Shown here in pieces: positions 9,057 through 17,776 of a stretch of DNA of 45,269 bases; position 1 is the first letter of the stretch, and each line of letters opens with the position of its first letter. Origin of the DNA: an uncultured Cellvibrionales bacterium. Its GTDB lineage: Bacteria; Pseudomonadota; Gammaproteobacteria; Pseudomonadales; Cellvibrionaceae. Below the pieces are notes generated by a model. It was not told where the DNA came from. It saw only the letters and a program-made list of their open reading frames with translations, and searched no databases. Made by a program: the position numbers and the translations under genes. The DNA lies in NCBI GenBank assembly GCA_913050115.1, contig CAJWZU010000020.1, positions 1 through 45,269 on the forward strand, in the 5' to 3' direction.

Positions 9057-10004
9057 ATGAGTACTTTTTGGAGTGTATGGATTATCGGTCTGACGTCAAT
9101 TAACTTGGCGCTGATCATCTGGGTATTAATGGCCAACCGTAAGGTGGCTGTGGACGACCAAGCCGATCCCGACGATATTAAGGTGACCGGCCACATTTAC
9201 GATGGTATTGAGGAATACGACAATCCTCTGCCCAAATGGTGGTTCCAGATGTTCGTGATCACCATTGTGTTCACAGTGGTATATTTGATTATTTACCCGG
9301 GTATGGGCGGCTATAAAGGTCTTCCCATCTTTGATGGTAAGACTTGGACTTCAAGAGGTGAGCTGGCCCGAGATCAGGATATAGCACGTGCTTCCTACGT
9401 CGATAGTTTTGGTAAATACAGCGACATGACGATTGAAGCGTTGGCAATAGACCCAAAGGCGAACAAGATGGGCGCCCGTCTATACAGTAATAACTGCGCT
9501 GTTTGTCATGGTTCAGATGCCGGTGGCAACTACGGTTTCCCCGATCTCACCGACAACGACTGGCTCTATGGCGGCAGCCCTGAAGCCATTAAGCATACTC
9601 TTATTAATGGCCGTCAGGCTCAGGGGATGCTTGCTTGGGGCGAAGTTCTGGGCGAAGAAGGGGTCGTTAACGTAGCTGAGTACGTAATGAGCCTTGGCGG
9701 TCGCGATCATGATGTTGCTAAGGCTGAGGCCGGTAAAGACGTATTCGCTACCTGTGCTGCCTGCCACGGTGCCGACGGAAAAGGCTCTTACGCCGCCGGC
9801 GCGCCTAATCTGACGGACGATATTTGGTTGTACGGTATGGGGTCTATCACAGAACCCGGTGCCACAGCTAAAGAGATTCGCCAGTCGATCCGCAATGGTC
9901 GTCACGGTGTAATGCCAGCGCAGAAGCACAAGTTGCGTGACGACAAGATACACCTGTTGACCGCTTATGTTTATAGTCTGTCTCTAGTAGAGTACAGCGA
10001 GTAA
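9057..10004 (+). CDS. ccoP: cbb3-type cytochrome c oxidase subunit III
   Basis: This di-haem cytochrome c subunit feeds electrons into the cbb3 oxidase. Two N-terminal helices (about residues 5-25 and 60-80) anchor it. The periplasmic part has two cytochrome c domains with CAVCH at about 147-151 and CAACH at about 233-237. The start chosen is ATG at 9057 (MSTFWSVW, the usual CcoP opening), giving 315 residues. A TTG two codons earlier is less likely. It is the last gene of ccoNOQP and is closed by a terminator. Confidence 0.96.
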   Translation: MSTFWSVWIIGLTSINLALIIWVLMANRKVAVDDQADPDDIKVTGHIYDGIEEYDNPLPKWWFQMFVITIVFTVVYLIIYPGMGGYKGLPIFDGKTWTSRGELARDQDIARASYVDSFGKYSDMTIEALAIDPKANKMGARLYSNNCAVCHGSDAGGNYGFPDLTDNDWLYGGSPEAIKHTLINGRQAQGMLAWGEVLGEEGVVNVAEYVMSLGGRDHDVAKAEAGKDVFATCAACHGADGKGSYAAGAPNLTDDIWLYGMGSITEPGATAKEIRQSIRNGRHGVMPAQKHKLRDDKIHLLTAYVYSLSLVEYSE

Positions 10005-10019
10005 GTGCTCTAGCAAGTT

Positions 10020-10051
10020 AAAAAAAGCGCTTCTTATGAGGCGCTTTTTTT
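10020..10051 (+). terminator. Terminator between ccoP and ccoG
   Basis: AAAAAAAGCGC, loop, GCGCTTTTTTTT: a short GC stem flanked by A and T runs, 16 nt after the ccoP stop. It separates the structural operon from the assembly genes, so the latter probably have their own promoter in the 87 bp before ccoG. Confidence 0.8.
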
Positions 10052-10138
10052 TGCTCACAATATTCCCTTTTAACCCAGACGCGGCGCCAGACTGCGAGCA
10101 TCTATACTGAAACCGTTAGTCAGCCGATAGGACATATT

Positions 10139-11551
10139 GTGAGTAGTCAACATAACGAGCCAGACGATAAGTCGGCGCTGCAAGATGAGATCCGCTATAT
10201 AAATTTATACGAGTCGGCCGACAAGATTTACACCCGCAGAATCACCGGCTTTTATCAGAAACTGCGTCGCTATACCGGTATTCCGATAATGCTGGGTTTT
10301 TTGCTGATGCCGTGGTTTGTGATTGATGCGCGCCCAGCGATGTTGTTCGATCTGCCCGAGCGCCAGTTTCATATTTTGTGGATGACCTTTTGGCCGCAGG
10401 ACGGTCAGCTGTTGGCCTTTTTGCTGATGATTGCCGCTTTTGCGCTATTTACCGTAACAGTATTAGTGGGGCGGGTGTGGTGTGGCTTCACCTGTCCGCA
10501 AACGGTGTGGACATTGATGTTCATCTGGGTTGAACACGTGTGTCAGGGCGATCGCAACAAACGCATCAAATTGGATGGGCAGAGCTGGAACGCTGAGAAA
10601 TTGGCGCGAATGGGAGCGACTCACTTTTTATGGTTGCTGATTTCGGTGGTTACTGCACTGACTTTTGTCGGCTACTTTGTACCGGTGCGCCAGTTGATTG
10701 TAGGTTTGGTCAGTCTAGATTTGGGCTTGGCAACACTATTTTGGTTGGGCTTGTTTACGTTGGCCACTTATTTAAATGCTGGTTGGCTGCGCGAACAGGT
10801 ATGTAAATATATGTGCCCCTATGCTCGTTTCCAGTCGGTCATGTACGATAAAGACACTCTATCAGTAACCTATGACAGTAAGCGCGGCGAGAGTCGCGGC
10901 CCACGCAAGGCCAGTGAAGATTACAAGGCGGAGGGTAAGGGCGACTGTATCGACTGCTCGTGGTGTGTGCAGGTGTGTCCGGTGGATATCGATATTCGCG
11001 ATGGTATTCAATACGAGTGCATCGACTGCGGTTTGTGTGTGGATGCTTGCAATAGCGTAATGGATAAAGTCGGTTACGAGCGCGGTTTGATTCGCTTTAC
11101 CACCGAAGACGAGCTCGAAACGGGTCAGACCCGGGTGCTGCGGCCGCGATTGATTGGCTATATGGTGGCGTTGCTGGTGATGATAGGTTGCTTTGTTTAC
11201 ACCATTGGTTCACGGATACCGGTCGATGTCGATGTTACGCGTGATCGCGGCGCGCGCATGTATCGTATTCGCGGCGATGAAGTGCAAAATGTTTATACCA
11301 TCAAAATTAACAATATGGACCGTTTTTCACATACCTATAATGTGCGCCTTGAGGGTGCCCTCGACTATAAACTCAAGGGTTACAGGGCGCTGGAAATTGA
11401 AAAGGGCGAGATCTTTACCATACCCATTCGGGTCTCAGTTAAGCACGCCGAGTTAAAAAAATTGAAAAATGACATTGATATTATTGTTACCGCCCGCGAT
11501 GACGAATCAATTTCGGTGCGACTATCGAATGTATTTATTGGCCCTAGATGA
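10139..11551 (+). CDS. ccoG: cbb3 oxidase accessory protein CcoG (RdxA/FixG)
   Basis: This 470-residue polytopic membrane ferredoxin is needed for cbb3 biogenesis; known family members act as a cupric reductase. It has four N-terminal helices, with a CGFTCPQTVW motif between two of them. Two [4Fe-4S] motifs follow at about residue 275: CIDCSWCVQVCP and CIDCGLCVDAC. A further helix comes near residue 345 and an Ig-like periplasmic C-terminal domain closes the protein. The start is GTG at 10139. It opens the ccoGHIS cluster. Confidence 0.95.
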   Translation: MSSQHNEPDDKSALQDEIRYINLYESADKIYTRRITGFYQKLRRYTGIPIMLGFLLMPWFVIDARPAMLFDLPERQFHILWMTFWPQDGQLLAFLLMIAAFALFTVTVLVGRVWCGFTCPQTVWTLMFIWVEHVCQGDRNKRIKLDGQSWNAEKLARMGATHFLWLLISVVTALTFVGYFVPVRQLIVGLVSLDLGLATLFWLGLFTLATYLNAGWLREQVCKYMCPYARFQSVMYDKDTLSVTYDSKRGESRGPRKASEDYKAEGKGDCIDCSWCVQVCPVDIDIRDGIQYECIDCGLCVDACNSVMDKVGYERGLIRFTTEDELETGQTRVLRPRLIGYMVALLVMIGCFVYTIGSRIPVDVDVTRDRGARMYRIRGDEVQNVYTIKINNMDRFSHTYNVRLEGALDYKLKGYRALEIEKGEIFTIPIRVSVKHAELKKLKNDIDIIVTARDDESISVRLSNVFIGPR

Positions 11552-11614
11552 CGCAATCGGCGACAATAGGATTCACTAATTTTTAAGACAATATAGATTA
11601 CATTGAGAGTAGTT

Positions 11615-12151
11615 ATGCCGCCACAGAGAGACGAAGAGTTAGATAACGACCCTTGGTATCGTCAGCCTTGGTTCTGGCTGCTGATGGTGCCGCTGTTTGC
11701 AGCGATGTGCTCGTCGGTGGTGATTGTTTACAATGCTGTGGTGGGTGGCGATGATATTGTGCAGGACAACTATTACAAAAACGGTCGCTTAATTAATATT
11801 CGCTTAGAACAGGATGTGCGAGCGACTGAGTTAGGATTGCATGGCACGCTCAATTTTGACCTGCTCTCTGGCGAAGTATTTCTCGATTTAAGCAGTGACG
11901 CGGCGCTGCCGTCTCAGCTACTGCTGCTGCTTAGCCATCCGGCGAGTAAAGCCTTAGATCAACAATTGTTGTTGCAGCAAGTGGGCAATAATCGCTATCG
12001 CGCAGACCTTAACTCAGTACCTGTTAATCGCTGGTATCTGCGTTTGCTGCCAACTGTCGACAGCGAAGTTCAAAATGATGCTGAGTGGCGCTTGCTGGCG
12101 GAAATCGACTTCCGCATCGATGATGTTGTCGAGCTAAAACCTAGGAACTGA
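11615..12151 (+). CDS. ccoH: cbb3 oxidase assembly protein CcoH (FixH)
   Basis: This is a 178-residue FixH-family protein. A short acidic N-terminus ending NDPWYRQPWFW leads into a single helix at about residues 20-42. The periplasmic domain begins with the family signature VQDNYYKNGRLIN. CcoH interacts with the oxidase during assembly. The start chosen is ATG 11615; a TTG four codons earlier is less likely. Its TGA stop overlaps the ATG of ccoI by 1 nt (TGATG), indicating translational coupling. Confidence 0.93.
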   Translation: MPPQRDEELDNDPWYRQPWFWLLMVPLFAAMCSSVVIVYNAVVGGDDIVQDNYYKNGRLINIRLEQDVRATELGLHGTLNFDLLSGEVFLDLSSDAALPSQLLLLLSHPASKALDQQLLLQQVGNNRYRADLNSVPVNRWYLRLLPTVDSEVQNDAEWRLLAEIDFRIDDVVELKPRN

Positions 12152-14592
12152 TGAACGCGGCCATATCATCATCGCTCGACTGCTATCACTGCAGCTTACC
12201 GGTTCCCGCTAATAGCGATTACCCCGTTGAGATCAACGGCCATACGCACTCCATGTGCTGCCCCGGTTGTCAGGCGGTGGCGATGGCGATTGTCGATGGC
12301 GGGCTGGAAAACTTCTATCGTTTTCGCACCGAATCCAGCGCTCGCCCGCAACAAAAAAAGAACGATTTTAAGGTCTATGACCTGCAGGATGTGCAGATCG
12401 ATTTTGTGCTGCCGCTGGAAGATAATCTGCGGCGCGCGCAATTGTTGCTGGAGGGTATTACCTGTGCCGCTTGCAGCTGGTTGATTGAACATCAGCTTAA
12501 AGGGTTGCAGGGCATAAGTGCCTTTCGCGTGAATGCCAGTACCCACCGTCTCAGTGTCGACTTTAACGCCGATCAAATCCTTCTTAGTCAAATTATGGAC
12601 GAGCTCGACAGCATCGGCTATGCAGCACAACCCGCTACAGACGATCGTCAACAGGCGTTGTTGAAAAAAGAAAATCGTACGGCATTAATGCGTCTGTCGC
12701 TGGCTGGTTTTGGCATGATGCAGGTGGGCATGGTGGCGACAGCGCTTTATGCCGGTGCCATTCAGGGCATGGAGTCCCAGTGGCAATACTATTTGCGTTG
12801 GATCAGTTTAATCATCGCCACCCCAGTGGTGCTTTATAGTGCGCGACCTTTCTTTGTCGCCGCCTGGCGCAGTCTTAAACACCGCAGTCTGTCGATGGAT
12901 GTACCTGTTTCACTGGCGATTGCAGGGGCTTATTCGGCCAGTTGTTGGGCCACCATTACCGGCTCTGGCGAGGTCTATTTTGACTCGGTATCAATGTTTA
13001 CTTTCTTCCTACTACTCGGCCGTTTTTTTGAAATGCGCGCCCGTCACAGCAATAGAATGGCAGCGGGTAATGTTGCTCAGTTGATGCCCTTATCTGCCCT
13101 GCTAATAGCCCAGAGCGGACATAATCAAGGGGAGAGCTTCGAGCCGCGCGCGGTGCCGGTGAAGAGTTTACAGTTGGGCGATCGGGTGCTGGTTAAATCC
13201 GGTGAAACGTTGCCCTGCGATGGCGAAGTGGTAGCGGGGCGCAGCGCGGTGGTAGAAGCTTTGCTTACCGGTGAGCCTAACCCGGTAGATAAAACCCCTG
13301 GCGACAGGGTGGTCGCTGGCACTTTAAATGGTGATAGTGTTTTAGAGGTTGAAGTCACAGCCATTGGTGCGCAAACACAACTGTCGGCGATTGAGCGTTT
13401 AGTCAATGACGCCGCACAGGATAAACCTCATCAAGCGGCTATTGCCGATCGTCTGTCGCGCTATTTTGTCGCAGCAGTGCTGTTGGTGTCTGGGGTCGTA
13501 TTTGGTGTTTGGTGGCAGATTGATGCCAGTCATGCACTCTGGGTGACACTCTCGGTGCTAGTGGTTACTTGCCCCTGCGCGCTTGCGCTGGCTACACCAG
13601 CGGCATTAACAGCGGCGACTAGCTGGCTGCGCCGGCACGGTTTGTTGATTACCCGCGGTCATGCGCTCGAAAGCTTGGGCAAGGTCACTACCGTGGTATT
13701 GGACAAAACCGGCACTCTTACGCTTGGGCACTTGGCTATAGCTAAGGTTGATTGCCTGCCATCTTGCGAGCTGAGTAACGAGCAATTGTTGGCTGTGGCG
13801 GCGGCGCTTGAATTTGGCTCTAGCCATCCTATTGCCAGCGCCTTTAAACCCTTCTGCATGGGGTTAAAGGCTAAAGAGGTAAGACATTTTACCGCAGCGG
13901 GTGTTGAGGCAAGTATTACTTTTAATGGTAATCTACTGACTTACCGGCTCGGCTATCCCGAGTTTTCTCTGCAGTTGTGCAGCAGCGAATATACGCCTGA
14001 CCAGCGACAAGGGCAGTGGTTACTGTTGGCCTCAAATCAGGGGCCGTTGGCATGGTTTCAACTGTCGGATCAACCGCGTGAGTCGGCAGCGCCTATGGTG
14101 GCAGCTCTGCAGCAGCAAGGCATTAACATTGAATTGCTCAGTGGTGATCGTTCGAGTGCCGTCGCCGATTTAGCCCAAGAGCTAGGCATAGCAAAGTACC
14201 GTAGCGGTGCCTCGCCCGAGGATAAACTCGATCATATTCGCCAATTGCAGGCTCGTGGTGAGTTGGTGCTGATGGTCGGCGACGGTGTCAATGATGTACC
14301 GGTGCTTTCAGGGGCCGATATCTCGGTGGCCATGGCGCAGGCCACCGATTTAGCCAAGACCCGCGCCGACAGCGTACTGTTGTCGGGCGACTTGACGATT
14401 ATTCCGCGCGCCATGCACAAGGCGCGCGATACCCGCAGTATAATTCGACAGAATTTAGCTTGGGCGCTCGCGTACAATGTTATCGCCTTGCCTCTGGCGG
14501 CCATGGGTATGATTCCGCCCTGGGCCGCGGCCATTGGTATGTCGACTAGCTCGCTGGTGGTTATAGGCAATGCTCTGCGTTTGAATCGCTAG
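12151..14592 (+). CDS. ccoI: Copper-exporting P-type ATPase CcoI (FixI)
   Basis: This 813-residue P1B-type ATPase delivers copper to the periplasmic side for cbb3 assembly. At the N-terminus is a Cys-rich segment, CCPGCQAVA, at about residues 37-45. A heavy-metal domain with GITCAACSWLIE follows near residue 102. The membrane CPC motif TCPCALALATP lies near 472, the phosphorylation site DKTGTLT near 517, and GDGVND near 710. It is about the usual length for FixI-type pumps. It is fused translationally with ccoH upstream and followed 23 bp later by ccoS. Confidence 0.96.
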   Translation: MNAAISSSLDCYHCSLPVPANSDYPVEINGHTHSMCCPGCQAVAMAIVDGGLENFYRFRTESSARPQQKKNDFKVYDLQDVQIDFVLPLEDNLRRAQLLLEGITCAACSWLIEHQLKGLQGISAFRVNASTHRLSVDFNADQILLSQIMDELDSIGYAAQPATDDRQQALLKKENRTALMRLSLAGFGMMQVGMVATALYAGAIQGMESQWQYYLRWISLIIATPVVLYSARPFFVAAWRSLKHRSLSMDVPVSLAIAGAYSASCWATITGSGEVYFDSVSMFTFFLLLGRFFEMRARHSNRMAAGNVAQLMPLSALLIAQSGHNQGESFEPRAVPVKSLQLGDRVLVKSGETLPCDGEVVAGRSAVVEALLTGEPNPVDKTPGDRVVAGTLNGDSVLEVEVTAIGAQTQLSAIERLVNDAAQDKPHQAAIADRLSRYFVAAVLLVSGVVFGVWWQIDASHALWVTLSVLVVTCPCALALATPAALTAATSWLRRHGLLITRGHALESLGKVTTVVLDKTGTLTLGHLAIAKVDCLPSCELSNEQLLAVAAALEFGSSHPIASAFKPFCMGLKAKEVRHFTAAGVEASITFNGNLLTYRLGYPEFSLQLCSSEYTPDQRQGQWLLLASNQGPLAWFQLSDQPRESAAPMVAALQQQGINIELLSGDRSSAVADLAQELGIAKYRSGASPEDKLDHIRQLQARGELVLMVGDGVNDVPVLSGADISVAMAQATDLAKTRADSVLLSGDLTIIPRAMHKARDTRSIIRQNLAWALAYNVIALPLAAMGMIPPWAAAIGMSTSSLVVIGNALRLNR

Positions 14593-14615
14593 CGACTCGC
14601 AACGGAAGAATTATT

Positions 14616-14813
14616 ATGGACAGTCTCTACTTTCTTATTCCTTTGGCGCTAATCTTAACTGGGCTGGCGATTAAGTGTCTATTTTGGGCCGTCAACAGTG
14701 GTCAATACGACGATCTGGATACCGAGGCGCATCGGATTCTTTTCGATGAGGACCTGATAAAAACTAAACCTGAAAAGTCAGCTTCGGCTACCAGTAAACC
14801 CCATTCAAAATGA
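14616..14813 (+). CDS. ccoS: cbb3 oxidase maturation protein CcoS
   Basis: This 65-residue protein has one N-terminal helix, followed by the CcoS signature FWAVNSGQYDDLDTEAHRIL and a Lys/Ser-rich tail. CcoS is required for cofactor insertion into cbb3 oxidase. The stop overlaps the next start (ATGA), so the SafE-like gene is translationally coupled to it. Confidence 0.95.
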   Translation: MDSLYFLIPLALILTGLAIKCLFWAVNSGQYDDLDTEAHRILFDEDLIKTKPEKSASATSKPHSK

Positions 14814-15631
14814 TAGAACCGATAATTTATAGCACTGCCTTTGGATTGGGCTTGCTCGGCGGCGCTCACTGTGTCGGCATGTGTGGCGGCATTATGGCCG
14901 CCCTCAGTTTTGCCATCCCCGACGCATCGAAGGCCAAGCGCTTTACTCTCCTGCTGGCCTATAACAGCGGTCGCATCGGTAGTTATGTGTTCATCGCGGT
15001 GCTCGCCGGCTCATTGCTGGAGCTTATCGGTGGCGGCTCCAATTCGAGCGGGCACCGCTTGTCGGTGTTGCGGATTATTGCCGGCTTGCTACTGGTGGCT
15101 ATGGGCCTGTATCTGGGCAACTGGTGGCGCGGCCTAACTTACTTAGAAAAAGGTGGCAGCTCTATATGGCGTTTTATTCAGCCGCTGGGCAAAAGTCTGA
15201 TGCCGGTAAAGAATGTGCGCCAGGCGCTATTGTTAGGTGCCATTTGGGGCTGGCTACCCTGTGGCTTGATCTACTCGGCACTGGCCTATGCGGTGGCACA
15301 GTCAGCATCAAGCGGGGTGGCCAGCTTGCAGGCCGGTCTAATTATGTTGGCCTTTGGTTTGGGCACCTTGCCCGCCGTATTGGCTAGCGGCCTTTTTGCC
15401 GAGCAAATAAAGCAGTGGCTACAAAGTCGCGGTATTCGCAGTGTCTTTGCCGTCGCGGTTATATTATTTGGTGTTTGGACGATTTACGGCACTCTCCAAC
15501 ATGCAGAACATGCAGAACATGCAGAACATGCAGAACATGCAGAACATGCAGAACATGCAGGACATGGTCAGCATTCAGAACAAGCTCAACCCGAAAAAGT
15601 AATAACCGACCCTCACGCTCACCATCATTAA
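14810..15631 (+). CDS. SafE/UreH-like membrane protein with histidine-rich tail
   Basis: This 273-residue inner-membrane protein has about six hydrophobic segments. The N-terminus carries the GGAHCVGMCGGIMAAL motif of the sulfite exporter TauE/SafE (UreH-like) group. A related WGWLPCGLIYSALA motif at about residue 150 repeats it in the second half. Members of this group usually follow ccoS and are thought to help metal or thiol handling in cytochrome assembly. The C-terminal tail (about residues 230-273) is hydrophilic and His-rich, made of seven HAE/HAG triplets, HGQ, HSE and a final HAHHH. This tail looks metal-binding and is encoded by a 9-bp tandem repeat. The gene is coupled to ccoS by an ATGA overlap. 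The exact substrate is unknown. Confidence 0.88.
   Translation: MIEPIIYSTAFGLGLLGGAHCVGMCGGIMAALSFAIPDASKAKRFTLLLAYNSGRIGSYVFIAVLAGSLLELIGGGSNSSGHRLSVLRIIAGLLLVAMGLYLGNWWRGLTYLEKGGSSIWRFIQPLGKSLMPVKNVRQALLLGAIWGWLPCGLIYSALAYAVAQSASSGVASLQAGLIMLAFGLGTLPAVLASGLFAEQIKQWLQSRGIRSVFAVAVILFGVWTIYGTLQHAEHAEHAEHAEHAEHAEHAGHGQHSEQAQPEKVITDPHAHHH
15500..15580 (+). repeat. 9-bp tandem repeat encoding His-Ala-Glu
   Basis: Six exact copies of CATGCAGAA run from 15500 to 15553, with a seventh (CATGCAGGA) to 15562. Two decayed units (CATGGTCAG, CATTCAGAA) follow to 15580. The period is a multiple of three, so gain or loss of units changes tail length without shifting the frame. Confidence 0.95.
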
Positions 15632-16012
15632 ATAAATCAGAAAAATAATACGCTCGCAGCAGACCATTTTGCGCACAGCAATAACAACCAGGTTGGGCGC
15701 TTTTGGTTAGATTTTGTAGGGTGTATGCGCTAAAATCACAACTTGATGGTCGAGTTGACTTACAGCTGCGGTAGCGCGAACTATACTTATAGTAGCGGTT
15801 TTTGAAGCAATAATATTATGTTATTGGGTGTCCTAAAGTTCGATGGATGCCACACGGTGATACTATTTTGGCCTTTGTTAAGAATTTATAGGGTTATAAA
15901 ATTAAATTGCTAAGCAGCGTATAAAATTTATTATCCAGGGTTAAAATTTTAGTGCCCGTTCAGTGCTAAAAGCACAATAATTTTAAAGCAGTATGCGTCG
16001 GTAGGTATAAGG
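15632..16012. other. Intergenic region after the cco assembly genes
   Basis: A 381-bp AT-rich gap with no supportable gene and no clear terminator hairpin. It presumably contains the promoter of the cNMP-domain gene that follows. Confidence 0.45.
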
Positions 16013-16510
16013 ATGAATAGGGTAGAGCATCGGCTCGAACCACTAATTAATGTGCAGCAGGTAATTTCGCTGTTGGATGAGATCTCACTTTTTGGAGCAC
16101 TGGAACAAGGTCAGCAGTATGATATTTTTAAAAAACTGCAGCAGGTACGCTATAACGCCCACGAAATGATTTTTAAACAGGGCGATCAGCCCAGTCATAT
16201 TTACATTGTTTTAAGTGGTCGCGTGCGTCTAGTTTTTGATGCTGAAAACCATCCTTTGTCCAAGGGCGAATTTCCACCTGGTGCTTGTTTTGGCGAGACC
16301 TCGGTGATTGGTATTCAAACTCATTCCGCCAGTACTATTGCGGTCGAAGACACCGAATTGTTAGTGCTATCGAAAGAGGCGCTGATGGAAATTTTCGATG
16401 AAGACAAAGAGCTGTTTGCGCGGCTAATGTTGAATATTGCCAGAGAGGCGAGTAGGCGCCTACATCAAACCGATGAGCTACTACTCCACTATATCCACGA
16501 TCACGAATAA
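16013..16510 (+). CDS. Stand-alone cyclic-nucleotide-binding domain protein
   Basis: This 165-residue protein is made almost wholly of a Crp-type sensor domain at about residues 25-150. The segments FKQGDQPSHIYIVLSGRVRL, PPGACFGETSVIG and ASTIAVEDTELLVLSKEAL are the usual beta-roll and phosphate-binding-cassette blocks. The Arg-Ala pair typical of high-affinity cAMP binding is not present in the cassette; the segment reads FGETSVIGIQTHSAS. A C-terminal helix follows, but there is no helix-turn-helix, so it cannot act as an ordinary Crp/Fnr regulator. It lies where many relatives carry fnr/anr after the cco cluster. It might be a signalling partner or a reduced regulator. Confidence 0.85.
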   Translation: MNRVEHRLEPLINVQQVISLLDEISLFGALEQGQQYDIFKKLQQVRYNAHEMIFKQGDQPSHIYIVLSGRVRLVFDAENHPLSKGEFPPGACFGETSVIGIQTHSASTIAVEDTELLVLSKEALMEIFDEDKELFARLMLNIAREASRRLHQTDELLLHYIHDHE

Positions 16511-16750
16511 GTCAGTTTATCGGGCCCCATTTCTGCCAGTGCTGCGTTGTCAACCTACTGGAATCTGCATGTATGAAGTGTACATTCCTGTTTTCTGTTT
16601 TCTGTTTTCTGTGCGCCTGCGCCTTGCTCGGGCAAAAATATGATTCTGATAACTCAGATTTATTGACCACATAGCAATCGGTAATGGAATAAACCTCAAA
16701 CTAGCATCAAGGTAAAAGTCTGTCCGGGAACCAGATTGCGTTCTAGCGAG

Positions 16751-16825
16751 GCGGCTTTTCGCCGCAGGGAAGGCGCGTATACCTATACGTGACTGACTGA
16801 GGGGGAAATAACGCCGCTAGGGCGG
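16751..16825. other. Three consecutive hairpins, possible dispersed repeat or small RNA
   Basis: Hairpin 1 is GCGGCTTTTCGCCGC (16751-16765), hairpin 2 is CGTATACCTATACG (16776-16789), and hairpin 3 is CCGCTAGGGCGG (16814-16825). They sit in a GC-rich block that differs from the AT-rich surroundings. The block ends before the terminator at 16870. This is the structure seen in REP/BIME-like intergenic repeats. Confidence 0.4.
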
Positions 16826-16869
16826 AATAAGCCTCCTTACTGTTAGCTTTTGATTTTTTCTTTGCCATA

Positions 16870-16904
16870 AAAAATGCCGCGCCTGTTTAGGGCGCGGCAT
16901 TTTT
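16870..16904. terminator. Terminator after the MscS-family gene
   Basis: AAAAATGCCGCGCC pairs with GGCGCGGCATTTTT around a 7-nt loop. It lies about 50 nt beyond the stop of the minus-strand channel gene. The A and T runs allow either direction, and it could also end plus-strand transcripts. Confidence 0.85.
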
Positions 16905-16951
16905 GTTTAGAGCTTAAGTCGACCTAGGTCGTTCATCTCATTTTCTAACCA

Positions 16952-17776
16952 TTAATTTTCGCTTTGCTGGTACATATGCACATCGCGCTGCGGGAATGGG
17001 ATAGTGATGTTATTTTCATCCAGAGCGATCTTAACGGCCTCAATGGTATCGAAGCGCACGTCCCAGTAATCATCGGATTTACACCAAGGGCGCACAACAA
17101 AGTCGACGCTACTACTGTTCAGCTCGCAGACTGCTACTTGCGGTGCTGGCTCGGACAGAATACGCGGGTCGTTTTTCATTGCGTCCAGCATTACTTGCTT
17201 GGCTTTTTTCAGGTCATCGTCGTAGCTGACGCCGATCACTAGGTCGACTCGACGACTTGGCAGTGATGAATAGTTGGTAATACTACCGCCAAATACAGCA
17301 CCATTAGGCAGAATCACTTCTTTGTTATCCAGGGTGTGGACTACAGTTGTGAGAATACTGATATTTTCTACCAGACCTTCACAGCCAGCGATCTCAACAT
17401 AGTTGCCTTTGGTAAAAGGACGGAAGATTAACAGCATGACGCCGGCGGCAAAATTTGACAGCGAGTCTTTTAAAGCAAAACCGACCGCAAGACCAGCAGC
17501 ACCGACTAGGGCAACCAGCGAAGTGGTATCTACACCCAATTGGTTGAGAGCAGCGACAATAACAAACAGCAGTAACACGGCGCTGGCGATGGAGTTAATA
17601 AACTTGATTAAAATGTCATCGAATTTAGATTTTTCAAGAATTTTGCACATCAAACTCATTAGTGCTTTTATTACTATGCGACCGATAATAAAAATTGCCA
17701 GTGCGAATATAATATTTAGCCCCCAAGGGACTATGTAGGTGTCTAGGTATTGTTCTATTTTACTGGGCTCGAACAT
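16952..17776 (-). CDS. Small-conductance mechanosensitive channel (MscS family)
   Basis: This 274-residue protein, about E. coli MscS size (286), releases solutes on hypo-osmotic shock. Three hydrophobic segments lie in the first 120 residues. The pore-lining helix is rich in Gly and Ala (LVGAAGLAVGFALKDSLSNF) and is followed by the FAAGVMLLIFRPFTKGNYVEI signature. The cytoplasmic domain carries the VILPNGAVFGGSITNYS strand region. A good AAGGAGAG ribosome binding site precedes the ATG at 17776. It is monocistronic with its own terminator. Confidence 0.95.
   Translation of the reverse strand: MFEPSKIEQYLDTYIVPWGLNIIFALAIFIIGRIVIKALMSLMCKILEKSKFDDILIKFINSIASAVLLLFVIVAALNQLGVDTTSLVALVGAAGLAVGFALKDSLSNFAAGVMLLIFRPFTKGNYVEIAGCEGLVENISILTTVVHTLDNKEVILPNGAVFGGSITNYSSLPSRRVDLVIGVSYDDDLKKAKQVMLDAMKNDPRILSEPAPQVAVCELNSSSVDFVVRPWCKSDDYWDVRFDTIEAVKIALDENNITIPFPQRDVHMYQQSEN

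Larger units (their letters stand above)
16511..16951. other. Intergenic region with hairpin cluster
   Basis: A 441-bp gap without a gene. It contains three tandem copies of a CTGTTTT heptamer at 16588-16611, a cluster of short hairpins at 16751-16825 and the terminator of the minus-strand channel gene. Confidence 0.5.

Noticed and set aside
15500-15580. Possible CRISPR-like short repeat array
   Set aside because: The 9-bp units are contiguous, without spacers, and lie inside a coding frame.
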